Assembly (NCBI GenBank): GCA_030641245.1
Contig: DAOWHU010000015.1
Location: 1-11,913, forward strand
Direction: 5' to 3'
Length of the DNA stretch: 11,913 nt
Origin: a bacterium
Lineage (GTDB): Bacteria; Patescibacteriota; Minisyncoccia; Moranbacterales; DUUL01
Shown: in pieces, positions 1-6,126 of the stretch
How positions within the stretch are numbered: position 1 is the stretch's first letter
How the letters are laid out: each line of letters begins with the position of its first letter
Translations under genes and position numbers: made by a program
Notes under the pieces: generated by a model
Told to the model about the DNA's origin: nothing
The model's database searches: none
What the model saw: the letters and a program-made list of their open reading frames with translations, nothing else

Positions 1-84
1 CTTAAAATTTAAAATTGCAAAAATAACAGCCACCCCAAAAAGCACTAAAGCTAGGATTATCAAAACCTGTTTTCTTATAAACAT
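1..84 (-). CDS. N-terminal fragment of a membrane-anchored protein (runs off the window)
   Basis: Reading leftward from the ATG at 84-82, 28 codons stay open to the window edge. The peptide starts MFIRKQV and continues with an unbroken hydrophobic stretch (residues about 7-26) before an Asn-Phe-Lys. This is a positively charged N-terminus followed by one membrane helix, as in a signal anchor or uncleaved signal peptide, so the rest of the protein is probably outside the membrane. A good sigma-70-type promoter lies about 45 bases upstream and points into it. No Shine-Dalgarno sequence precedes the ATG. The family cannot be named because only the anchor is inside the window. Confidence 0.65.
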   Translation of the reverse strand, partial: MFIRKQVLIILALVLFGVAVIFAILNFK

Positions 85-128
85 TTAAATACTTTAATTT
101 TTAATTTATTTTTTATTTTCTTGTGTTG

Positions 129-163
129 ATTATATTCTACCTTCTTTCTAGGAAAAGTGTCAA
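129..163 (-). promoter_or_regulatory. Promoter for the partial gene at the left edge
   Basis: On the minus strand TTGACA (163-158) is followed after 18 bases by TAGAAT (139-134). An overlapping TATAAT lies at 134-129. The -35 box matches the consensus fully. Transcription would start about 40 bases before the ATG at 84. Confidence 0.65.
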
Positions 164-178
164 GTCTTTTTGTGAAGT

Positions 179-198
179 AAAAATCGACCTCTCGATCG
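179..198 (-). terminator. Weak terminator-like hairpin reading leftward
   Basis: ATCGA-CCTC-TCGAT (183-196) is a perfect 5-bp hairpin. On the minus strand it is followed by five T residues (183-179). It could stop leftward transcription coming from antisense to the beta-helix gene before the promoter at 129-163. The stem is short, so the call is tentative. Confidence 0.25.
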
Positions 199-219
199 GC
201 TTTCTCTATTTATTGTTTA

Positions 220-250
220 CCCCGTTAGATCACGATTTATCTAACTGGGG
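220..250. other. Inverted repeat between divergent genes
   Basis: CCCCGTTAGAT (220-230) and ATCTAACTGGGG (239-250) pair over 11 bp with one bulged base and an 8-base loop. No T-run follows on either strand, so it does not look like a terminator. It sits between the leftward promoter (129-163) and the rightward promoter of the beta-helix gene, so an operator or an intergenic hairpin repeat is possible. The rest of the 85-322 gap shows only the two promoters and one weak hairpin. Confidence 0.45.
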
Positions 251-287
251 CTAATTGTTAATTATTTATTGTTAATTGCTATCTCAA

Positions 288-315
288 CTGTTAACATAAA
301 ATCGTTACCTATAAT
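288..315 (+). promoter_or_regulatory. Promoter of the beta-helix gene, likely giving a leaderless mRNA
   Basis: A perfect TATAAT lies at 310-315. With usual spacing the start of transcription falls at about 322-323, which is the ATG of the gene. The -35 region is poor (CTGTTA at 288-293, spacer 16). The position of the -10 box leaves no room for a leader or ribosome binding site. Confidence 0.55.
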
Positions 316-322
316 TTAAACT

Positions 323-1399
323 ATGCCCCAAATTATCAAAAATTTTTTACTAAAACAAAAAAAGCCTTTCCAAAAATTTATCAGAGTTAAACCCGAAGAA
401 AAAATCGGTAAATTCAACTTATTGCTTTTCGGGTCAATAACTTTAATCGCCGTTTTTTCTATCAGGCAAATAACTGTTCAAAAAAATATTCAAACTAGTC
501 TGGAAAACAATTTATCAAAATTTCAAATTACCACTGACATTTTCGTAAACAAAAACTCCCTGACCGAAAATGAAAACGGCTCTCCCTTGCAACCCTTTAA
601 AACCCTTCCACAGGCCTTGGAATTCACCCAAAACAACCCCGCCGTTAAAAACATTTACCTCTACCCCGGCCAATATCAAGGCGTTTTAGAAATTCCCCAA
701 AACATCAATCTTTACGCTCACCACTCCGACACTTTCATAACCAACCACTCTTTAGACGAAAAAACTTTAACCCTAAACGGCCACAATATAATTCGTGGCC
801 TAATCATCCAAGGTGGTCGCTACACCATCTATATTCCTAGCGAAGCTCAATCAATCCAAATCAAAAATTGTAAAATTGAAAATGCTAGCTGGTACGGAAT
901 TTACAATCAAAAACACCCCGAAACCAACGATCAGTATAAATTGGAATTAATCAATTCTGAAATTTCCAGCAACTACCGCCAAGGTCTTTACCTCCAAAAA
1001 GGAACTTTCATTATGAAAAATAGCCAAGCCATTAATAACGGCGAGGAAGGCGTTGACCTTCACATCAATATGAATTCCACCATTCTAGACAGTCAGATTT
1101 CTAACAACGGCGAAGGCGGAATTGAAACCGAGCTTGGCAACATCAATCTCACTATTCAAAATTGTCTAATCGAAAATAATGGCTCTAGCGGGATTAACCT
1201 TCAATCCGATTTCGAAAATTCCATCGTCAAAATCGAAAACAACATTCTAAATGACAACCAAGATTTCGGAATCCGCTGCGCCCTCCACTCTAAGATTTCC
1301 GAACCCTACTTCACCAAAGCCCTTCAGCCCTATCCCGCCAAAGCCAACCAATTTTCTGGCAACACCACCAGCATCGACTCCAACTGCTGGAGATACTAA
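323..1399 (+). CDS. Membrane-anchored right-handed parallel beta-helix protein
   Basis: The 358-residue product begins with a basic stretch and one membrane helix (about residues 31-48), so the bulk is expected outside the cytoplasm. Residues about 73-100 carry the entry seen in pectate-lyase-like beta-helix proteins (FVNKN, then GSPLQPFKTLPQALE). From about 108 onward there are short strands spaced by about 20-25 residues, with recurring N-G-x-G-I/V turns such as NNGEEGVD, NNGEGGIE and NNGSSGIN, typical of PbH1/NosD-type repeats. Such folds serve as carbohydrate-active enzymes or as surface adhesins; no catalytic set can be picked out, so the substrate is unknown. The ATG at 323 is the natural start given the -10 box just upstream. 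The next gene starts 99 bases after the stop. Confidence 0.85.
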   Translation: MPQIIKNFLLKQKKPFQKFIRVKPEEKIGKFNLLLFGSITLIAVFSIRQITVQKNIQTSLENNLSKFQITTDIFVNKNSLTENENGSPLQPFKTLPQALEFTQNNPAVKNIYLYPGQYQGVLEIPQNINLYAHHSDTFITNHSLDEKTLTLNGHNIIRGLIIQGGRYTIYIPSEAQSIQIKNCKIENASWYGIYNQKHPETNDQYKLELINSEISSNYRQGLYLQKGTFIMKNSQAINNGEEGVDLHINMNSTILDSQISNNGEGGIETELGNINLTIQNCLIENNGSSGINLQSDFENSIVKIENNILNDNQDFGIRCALHSKISEPYFTKALQPYPAKANQFSGNTTSIDSNCWRY

Positions 1400-1437
1400 C
1401 GAAATAAAGACCAAAAACTAAAACAAACAATAAATTT

Positions 1438-1474
1438 TTACGTCTATGCGTTGAAGCATAGACGCAAAATATAA
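1438..1474. repeat. Hairpin repeat, copy 1 (upstream of the MazG-like gene)
   Basis: CGTCTATGC (1441-1449) and GCATAGACG (1456-1464) form a perfect 9-bp stem around GTTGAA. The 37-base unit recurs at 1867-1903 with 29 identical positions. No T-run follows, so it is not a standard terminator. It ends 24 bases before the MazG-like ATG. Confidence 0.7.
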
Positions 1475-1498
1475 ACAACAATAAATTAATCTAAAAAT

Positions 1499-1846
1499 AT
1501 GAATGATAACAAATTAAAACCAAACACAATAAAACACCTTCAAAAATATGTCGCCGCAAAAATTGATAAGCGTGGATTCAAAGACGAATCTTTACACGAA
1601 CGCTTGGTTTTGCTTATGGAAGAAGTCGGTGAACTGGCTAAAGCCTGCCGAAAAATATCAGGAATGAATGTTAACACTGATCAAAATATAAAATATAAAG
1701 TTGGAGAAGAAATAACCGATGTTATTAATATGACTTTCGCTGTCGGAATAGCCCTAAACATTGATATCGAAAAAGAATTTTCAAACAAAGAACAAACCAA
1801 TGACCAACGCTCTTACAAACGTTTAAAAAACCAAACAGCCAAATAA
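1499..1846 (+). CDS. MazG-like nucleotide pyrophosphohydrolase
   Basis: The 115-residue protein matches the small all-alpha NTP pyrophosphohydrolase (MazG-like/dUTPase-2) superfamily. These enzymes hydrolyse nucleoside triphosphates to monophosphate and pyrophosphate with Mg2+ and often act on non-canonical or modified nucleotides. The metal-binding signature is visible as EEVGE (residues 41-45) followed by EEITD (70-74), i.e. EExxE then ExxD, in helices that would make the four-helix core. The length fits single-domain members; it is not full-length two-domain MazG. The actual substrate cannot be read from sequence. The gene stands alone, flanked by the two copies of the hairpin repeat, with no clear promoter or Shine-Dalgarno site of its own. 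It may be read through from the beta-helix gene 99 bases upstream. Confidence 0.85.
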   Translation: MNDNKLKPNTIKHLQKYVAAKIDKRGFKDESLHERLVLLMEEVGELAKACRKISGMNVNTDQNIKYKVGEEITDVINMTFAVGIALNIDIEKEFSNKEQTNDQRSYKRLKNQTAK

Positions 1847-1866
1847 ACTAGATAATAAATAATTCC

Positions 1867-1903
1867 TTACGTCTATAAGCTGAAGTATAGATCTAAAATG
1901 TAA
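1867..1903. repeat. Hairpin repeat, copy 2 (downstream of the MazG-like gene)
   Basis: Same orientation as copy 1, with 29 of 37 positions identical. TCTATA (1872-1877) pairs with TATAGA (1886-1891). One pair changes from G-C in copy 1 to A-U here and one C to T change keeps a G-U pair, so part of the stem is preserved by paired changes. CTTAC (1866-1870) and GTAAG (1900-1904) add an outer helix. Confidence 0.6.
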
Positions 1904-1960
1904 GATAAAAAGTATAATCCTAGTCCAGATTTTACTCTGACTTGACTTGTTTGTTTATAA

Positions 1961-1984
1961 AAAAATCCCCCAAAGGGGATTTTT
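1961..1984. terminator. Bidirectional terminator between the MazG-like gene and aspS
   Basis: AAAAATCCCC (1961-1970) and GGGGATTTTT (1975-1984) form a perfect 10-bp stem with loop CAAA. On the minus strand the stem runs into seven T residues, which suits aspS, whose stop lies about 50 bases before it. On the plus strand a run of T ends the stem, which suits the MazG-like gene. The two genes are convergent. Confidence 0.9.
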
Positions 1985-2035
1985 AAAATCAAGCTTGTTG
2001 TACCTTTTGTTACAGTATCGTCTATTTTAAAAAAA

Positions 2036-3820
2036 TTATTTTTCTTTTAATACCAAACCCAAATCATCCAACTGCTTTTTCTCAACTTTCCCTGGTGCAT
2101 CCATCATCACATCTCGCCCGCTACCATCTTTTGGAAAAGCATAGATATCTCGAATTGAAGTCCAATCATTAATCACCATCATCAACCGATCAATTCCTGG
2201 TGCATTTCCACCGTGAGGAGGCGCTCCATATTTGAAAGCTTCCAATATATGACCAAATTTTTCTTCAACCTCTTTTTTGTCATAACCAGCAATTTCGAAA
2301 GCTTTATGCATAATTTCCGGATCATGATTTCGAATCGCTCCACTGGTTAATTCAAAACCATTGCAAACCAAATCAAATTGATAAGCCAAAACCTCCAAAG
2401 GCTTTTTTTCTTTCAAGGCTTTCATTCCACCCTGAGGCATCGAAAAAGGATTATGTCCAAAATCAATTCGTCCTTCCTCAATCTCCGACATATCATACAT
2501 CGGAAAATCTGTTATCCATAACCAACTTGCTTTCTTAGGATCCTTCAATCCCAATCTTTTTCCGCATTCATTTCGAACTGCTCCTAAAGCCTCACAAGCT
2601 TCTCGCCATTTATCAGCCCCAAAAAATACGATATCTCCTTTCTTCGCTTCAACTTCTGTCATAATTCTTTTAGCCAATTCCTCCCCCAAAAATTTCACAA
2701 TCGGTGATTGCAACGACCCATCTTTTTTAACAACAACATAGGCCAAGCCTTTAGCCCCAGCATCCATTGCTACTTGGGTTAACTCATCAATATCTTTTCG
2801 GCTAAATTTTTTACCGCCTCCATCGACTTTCAAGGCCTGAACAGCGTGTCTTTCTTTTTCGGCCATCTCTGCAAAAATTTTAAATTCACAACCTTTAACT
2901 AAATCGCTAATCGAAACCATTTCCATATCAAACCGCAAGTCTGGTTTATCAGACCCATATTTGTTCATGGCCTCTTTCCAAGGAATTCGCGGAAAGGGAG
3001 TCGCTAAAACTTTTTTAGAACTATATTTTTTCGTTAGCTCCACCATTAACGGCTCCATAATTTGGAAAATATCTTCTTGGTCAATAAAACTCATCTCCAT
3101 ATCCAATTGATAAAACTCTCCATAATGCCGATCCATTCGCGAATCCTCATCTCGAAAACAAGGGGCTATTTGAAAATACTTGTCCACTCCTCCTATCATC
3201 AACAATTGTTTAAACTGTTGAGGAGCTTGTGGTAAAGCATAAAATTTTCCTGGATAAGCTCGAGAAGGTACCAAAAAATCTCGGGCGCCCTCCGGACTGG
3301 AACTAGTTAAAATCGGAGTCTGAACTTCTCGAAAATCTCGGTCATAAAAATACTGCCGAATATCTCGAATCATTTCATCTCGCACTCGCAACATTTCTTG
3401 CATTTTTGGTCGTCGCAAATCCACATACCGATATTTCAACCGAATATTCTCATTGGCTTCTTCATTTTTTTCATCATCCAACACAAACGGAGGGGTTTTA
3501 GATTCATTCAAAATAGTCAACTCAGTTGCTTCAATTTCAATTTCTCCAGTGGCTAGTTTCTTGTTAACCATTTTTTCCGGTCGCGCAATTACTTTCCCTT
3601 TAACCTGAATTACCCATTCGCTTCTCAACTTCTCAGCTTTTTCTAAGGCCTTTTTACCAACCTCTAGATTAAACTTTACCTGAGTAACCCCATAGCGATC
3701 TCTTAAATCAATAAAAATAATTCCACCATGATCCCGCCGACTGTAAACCCAGCCCGCTAATTCAACTTTTTCACCAATTTGTTTTTTGCTTAATTCGCCA
3801 CAAGTATGAGATCGTAACAT
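2036..3820 (-). CDS. aspS: Aspartyl-tRNA synthetase
   Basis: This cytoplasmic class II synthetase charges tRNA-Asp with aspartate using ATP. The 594 residues are the normal length of the bacterial type. The N-terminal OB-fold anticodon-binding domain spans about 1-110 (GWVYSRRDHGGIIFIDLRDR at 23-42). The catalytic core follows, with RYVDLRRP (131-138), the FLVPSR/QAPQQFKQLLM region (about 182-208) and motif 2 from CFRDED to EMSF (221-245). A GAD insertion covers roughly 290-430. Motif 3 is GGNAPGIDRL at 537-546. Motif 2 reads DRHYGEFYQLD, slightly longer than the DRQPEFTQ form of well-studied enzymes. Whether it also charges tRNA-Asn, as in organisms using the amidotransferase route, cannot be told from this window. 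The start sits at the standard MLRSHTCGEL. Confidence 0.97.
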   Translation of the reverse strand: MLRSHTCGELSKKQIGEKVELAGWVYSRRDHGGIIFIDLRDRYGVTQVKFNLEVGKKALEKAEKLRSEWVIQVKGKVIARPEKMVNKKLATGEIEIEATELTILNESKTPPFVLDDEKNEEANENIRLKYRYVDLRRPKMQEMLRVRDEMIRDIRQYFYDRDFREVQTPILTSSSPEGARDFLVPSRAYPGKFYALPQAPQQFKQLLMIGGVDKYFQIAPCFRDEDSRMDRHYGEFYQLDMEMSFIDQEDIFQIMEPLMVELTKKYSSKKVLATPFPRIPWKEAMNKYGSDKPDLRFDMEMVSISDLVKGCEFKIFAEMAEKERHAVQALKVDGGGKKFSRKDIDELTQVAMDAGAKGLAYVVVKKDGSLQSPIVKFLGEELAKRIMTEVEAKKGDIVFFGADKWREACEALGAVRNECGKRLGLKDPKKASWLWITDFPMYDMSEIEEGRIDFGHNPFSMPQGGMKALKEKKPLEVLAYQFDLVCNGFELTSGAIRNHDPEIMHKAFEIAGYDKKEVEEKFGHILEAFKYGAPPHGGNAPGIDRLMMVINDWTSIRDIYAFPKDGSGRDVMMDAPGKVEKKQLDDLGLVLKEK

Positions 3821-3832
3821 AATAGTTTAATT

Positions 3833-4021
3833 TAAAATTTTGAATTTTGCACCCAAAGGGCATTATAAATTTTGATTCAATTTCTAATTTCTAATTTCTA
3901 ATTTTTAAACAATTCCCCGATGATTTAATTTCTCAATTACGCAAGCTTCGCTTGCGTTTATTGAAACATTAAGAAACTAAAACATTGAATCGAAATTCAA
4001 AATTGGAAATTCAAAATTGAG
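3833..4021. repeat. Large AT-rich imperfect palindrome upstream of aspS
   Basis: The element is centred on a perfect hairpin, ACGCAAGC-TTC-GCTTGCGT (3939-3957). Moving outward, CAAT/ATTG, TTTAATTTCT/AGAAACTAAA and AATTTTGAATTTT (3835-3847)/GAAATTCAAAATT pair in order with gaps. The left arm also holds three tandem TTTCTAA units (3881-3901). It fits an intergenic palindromic repeat able to form a long hairpin or cruciform. No ORF is visible in it. Confidence 0.6.
3862..3867 (-). promoter_or_regulatory. Possible -10 box for aspS
   Basis: TATAAT on the minus strand (3867-3862) would start transcription near 3855, giving a leader of about 35 bases. No good -35 box is seen at the expected distance, and the site lies inside an AT-rich palindromic element. 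Confidence 0.35.
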
Positions 4022-4059
4022 CTTGTCTCAATCTTACATCAATCCTTCAAAAAATCAAC

Positions 4060-4085
4060 AAAAAAAGACTGCTCACAAACAGCCT
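4060..4085 (-). terminator. Intrinsic terminator of RNA A
   Basis: On the minus strand AGGCUG (4085-4080) pairs with CAGUCU (4071-4066), and seven U residues follow (4066-4060). Confidence 0.75.
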
Positions 4086-4252
4086 CTCTCATAAACTCAT
4101 CAGAAATCCGGGAATTAGCAAGGTTGTGAAGAATTATATTCCGAAGAACAAAATTCTTCTCTCTATCTCGGATTCAGGGAGACGAATCCACCTGAACGAG
4201 TATAAAGATTTCACTAAGACCCGAATTTCTAATGACTTTCAATTGCCTCAGT
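4060..4252 (-). ncRNA. Structured non-coding RNA candidate A (unknown family)
   Basis: A unit of about 193 nt is bounded by a consensus promoter (4287-4259) and an intrinsic terminator (4085-4060). Sequences 4235-4220 and 4112-4097 pair over 16 bp (two G-U) as a closing helix (P1), extended by a short UUAG/CUAA helix. Inside lie two hairpins. P2 (4200-4167) has CUCG/CGAG and UUCAGG/CCUGAA stems. P3 (4159-4128) has GAAGAAUU/AAUUCUUC and a C(UUCG)G tip. No ORF with a ribosome binding site fits. It does not show the signatures of tmRNA, RNase P, small SRP RNA or a T-box (no GGUGGNACC-type antiterminator). Next in this direction is aspS, 240 bases past the terminator, so an independent RNA seems likelier than a leader. 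Function unknown; a riboswitch or 6S-like regulator remains possible. Confidence 0.65.
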
Positions 4253-4258
4253 TTCCTA

Positions 4259-4287
4259 ATTATACTCTACTCAAGCCCAAAAGTCAA
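4259..4287 (-). promoter_or_regulatory. Strong promoter of RNA A
   Basis: TTGACT (4287-4282), a 17-base spacer and TATAAT (4264-4259) give an almost perfect sigma-70-type promoter. The predicted start is near 4252, 17 bases before the closing helix P1 begins. Confidence 0.8.
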
Positions 4288-4350
4288 CAAAATTAACCTG
4301 TTCAAAATAATTCCGAAGTACTCCTGGAAGTCGGACTTTCAGAAAAAACT

Positions 4351-4379
4351 TTGACAATCACGTTTTAAAAACCTAAACT
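4351..4379 (+). promoter_or_regulatory. Promoter of the 117-residue unknown gene
   Basis: TTGACA (4351-4356), a 17-base spacer and TAAACT (4374-4379) point to the ATG at 4419. It is divergent from the promoter of RNA A, with about 64 bases between the two -35 boxes. Confidence 0.55.
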
Positions 4380-4418
4380 AAAAACGCTAGGAAGGGCTTT
4401 AAAAATTAAAATAAAATT

Positions 4419-4772
4419 ATGAGAGGAACCGAAGCTGGAACATTTAGAAAACAGGAAAATCTCAATAGAGCTCAGTTCGAAAAAAGTGATAGCGGGGCTA
4501 TGGGTGGAAGAATTAACAAAATAAATTCGGAATACGCCCGAAAAAAATTATTAGAAGTTCAACAAAATATTTCGGGACATGATTTTGTTGAAAAAATATA
4601 TCAAGATTCTTTTGTGAAAGAAGAATTCAAAAGATGGAAACTTTGCGAAATTCTATCCACCATAGAGAACAAAGACAACGAAATCAACATCCCTTCTTTT
4701 AGAGAAGCAGATTCAGCTTTGCTAGGAAAAATGGTCGAGCTTTGGAGCGAAGAACAAGAAAAAGCCAACTAA
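4419..4772 (+). CDS. Unknown 117-residue soluble protein
   Basis: I do not recognise this protein. It is hydrophilic, has no signal peptide or membrane helix, and is rich in Glu, Lys and Asn. The first 35 residues are Gly-, Arg- and Ser-rich and probably disordered. Residues about 36-117 look helical, with IYQDSFVKEEFKRWKLCEIL (60-79) as a likely amphipathic helix and a charged tail. One cysteine (76) is present. An in-frame stop at 4407 makes 4419 the first possible ATG. A purine-rich AGGAAGGG (4389-4396) lies 22 bases upstream, too far for a normal ribosome binding site. A promoter (4351-4379) precedes and a terminator hairpin (4789-4822) follows, supporting a monocistronic gene. It could be lineage-specific. 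Confidence 0.65.
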   Translation: MRGTEAGTFRKQENLNRAQFEKSDSGAMGGRINKINSEYARKKLLEVQQNISGHDFVEKIYQDSFVKEEFKRWKLCEILSTIENKDNEINIPSFREADSALLGKMVELWSEEQEKAN

Positions 4773-4788
4773 ACTTTTTTCCATTTTT

Positions 4789-4822
4789 AAAAGCCGTAAC
4801 TTATGTTCAAGTCCCGGCTTTT
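4789..4822. terminator. Bidirectional terminator
   Basis: AAAAGCCG (4789-4796) and CGGCTTTT (4815-4822) form the outer stem, and ACTT (4799-4802)/AAGT (4809-4812) the inner one. It follows the 117-residue gene by 16 bases on the plus strand and closes the short minus-strand unit starting near 4952. T-runs are only four long on each side. Confidence 0.65.
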
Positions 4823-4904
4823 AATAATGTTCATTATGATTAATACAGAAAGAACTGTTACACACGATTTTCAAAATCTTGTCTTCATTCCCGATTCTAA
4901 TCAT
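4821..4904 (-). CDS. Possible small protein of 27 residues (unit B)
   Basis: An ATG at 4904 is preceded by GGGAGG at 4917-4912 with a 7-base gap, one of the best ribosome binding sites in the window. The ORF runs 27 codons to a TAA that touches the terminator stem. The peptide begins MIRIGNEDKILKIV and has two cysteines (15 and 20); it has no recognised family. A promoter at 4987-4959 gives a 48-base leader. Against it, the same RNA forms a perfect 10-bp helix, ATTATGATTA/TAATCATAAT (near 4906-4897 and 4837-4828), that covers the start codon. A self-complementary GATTTTGAAAATC also lies inside the ORF. The unit may be a structured RNA, or a peptide under structural control. Confidence 0.4.
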   Translation of the reverse strand: MIRIGNEDKILKIVCNSSFCINHNEHY

Positions 4905-4958
4905 AATCCACCCTCCCTTGTAAATTAAATTAACTGTTTATTCTTTCTACAAAAATAG

Positions 4959-4987
4959 ATTATCCTCTATTTTTTTCGCTAAGTCAA
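4959..4987 (-). promoter_or_regulatory. Promoter of short unit B
   Basis: TTGACT (4987-4982), a 17-base spacer and GATAAT (4964-4959) are seen on the minus strand. The predicted start is near 4952, giving an RNA of about 165 nt up to the terminator at 4789. Confidence 0.65.
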
Positions 4988-5053
4988 CTAAATCCCACAT
5001 CCTCCGTCCAATTTGTACCTTCATTGATTATTCAGTCATCGAATAGTTATTGT

Positions 5054-6097
5054 TTATTGGTTATTAAATATTTCAAGCATCTTTTTTCCGAGAACACTAA
5101 ACTCGACACCCCTTCCTCTCACCTTAACAATATACCATCCACCCAGCCTTGCTACTTCTTCTAATATCTCCTCTCCATTATCAAAAATTCTGCCATCCAG
5201 TTCTTCTGGTTTTTCTTTCGGCACTTTAATTTCAAGCGTTTTCTCCTTAAAACTCAACGCCCCCTTGAAAGATCGAATTAAAATACTCGGCCCAGCAACC
5301 TTTATTGGTTTTAACAAAAAATCTTTCCGCAAGACTAACTCTTCTAACTTTTCATTGTCTTCTTGATTTCTTCCAATCACCACTAAAACTGGGTTTTGCT
5401 CTTTCCCATATTTTAACCAATAGATTCTTCCATGTTTTAACAGTTCCACGTCTCTTCCGCTTATTCCAGAAAACTCATTAAGCGCCTGCTGGAACCGGTT
5501 TCCGAAGCCTGGATCAGTCAAAAGACATCCTCCAGCGGGAGCTTCGAATTTTTTTATTCCCAGCTCCTCAACTAATCCTAATTGCCGAGTTCTCTGCCTT
5601 CCCTGCAAATCTAAAAGTTGTTTTCGGTCTACTAATCCTTGTCTTTCCATTTCCGTCTCTGGCAATAGCTTGGCTGAAAGCGGTCGCAATAATTCTTCTC
5701 CGGCTGTCTTTGCTACCTCCTCTAACGCCCTTTTATTCTGCGAAAATGGTCGTTGTCCCAACACTTCACCACTCGCCAAAAAATCATACCCATTTTTATC
5801 GGCAAATTCTCGAGCTCGTTTAAACATAGTAGCGTGACAATCAATGCAAGGATTCATATTTTTCCCTAAACCGTGAGGAGGATTTTTCGCTAATCCCAAA
5901 ATATCCTGGCTGAAATCTTTGACAAAAAGCTTGACTCTATTGGCCTTGGCAATTTTCTGCGCTTTTTCCGCTCCAAAAAAATTACTCGAAAAAGACATTC
6001 CAGCCACTTCAATCCCTTGTTTTTCCAAAAGCTTCACCGCCAAAAGCGAATCCAAGCCCCCCGAAAACAATACTAATGCTTTAACTTTTTTTGTCAT
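5054..6097 (-). CDS. PP-loop tRNA thiouridylase-like protein with NFACT-R-like C-terminus
   Basis: The 347-residue protein starts with an ATP-pyrophosphatase (PP-loop) domain: FSGGLDSLLA (11-20) binds and splits ATP as in MnmA and ThiI, which adenylate a tRNA uridine before sulfur transfer. Cys84 and Cys87 lie in NPCIDCHATMFKRA and Cys191 in APAGGCLLTDP, placed like the paired catalytic cysteines of MnmA. ASGEVLGQRPFSQ (108-120) is typical of this MnmA-related branch. The last 130 or so residues, from about KHGRIYWLKYGKEQNPVLVV, resemble the NFACT-R type RNA-binding domain known to be fused to such enzymes. The inferred role is 2- or 4-thiolation of a tRNA uridine; the position is not determined. 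It is not MnmA itself. The gene is a single unit with a palindromic element in its leader and no terminator seen just after the stop. Confidence 0.8.
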   Translation of the reverse strand: MTKKVKALVLFSGGLDSLLAVKLLEKQGIEVAGMSFSSNFFGAEKAQKIAKANRVKLFVKDFSQDILGLAKNPPHGLGKNMNPCIDCHATMFKRAREFADKNGYDFLASGEVLGQRPFSQNKRALEEVAKTAGEELLRPLSAKLLPETEMERQGLVDRKQLLDLQGRQRTRQLGLVEELGIKKFEAPAGGCLLTDPGFGNRFQQALNEFSGISGRDVELLKHGRIYWLKYGKEQNPVLVVIGRNQEDNEKLEELVLRKDFLLKPIKVAGPSILIRSFKGALSFKEKTLEIKVPKEKPEELDGRIFDNGEEILEEVARLGGWYIVKVRGRGVEFSVLGKKMLEIFNNQ

Positions 6098-6126
6098 TTT
6101 AACTTCACAAAACTTACCTCAAGAAA

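Noticed and set aside
4088..4108. CUGAUGAG in RNA A resembles the hammerhead ribozyme core
   Set aside because: No GAAA core strand and no fitting stem II follow, and the segment is already used in the 16-bp closing helix.
4060..4252. T-box leader for aspS
   Set aside because: The conserved antiterminator sequence is not present, the terminator lies 240 bases before aspS, and a separate -10 box is seen nearer the gene.
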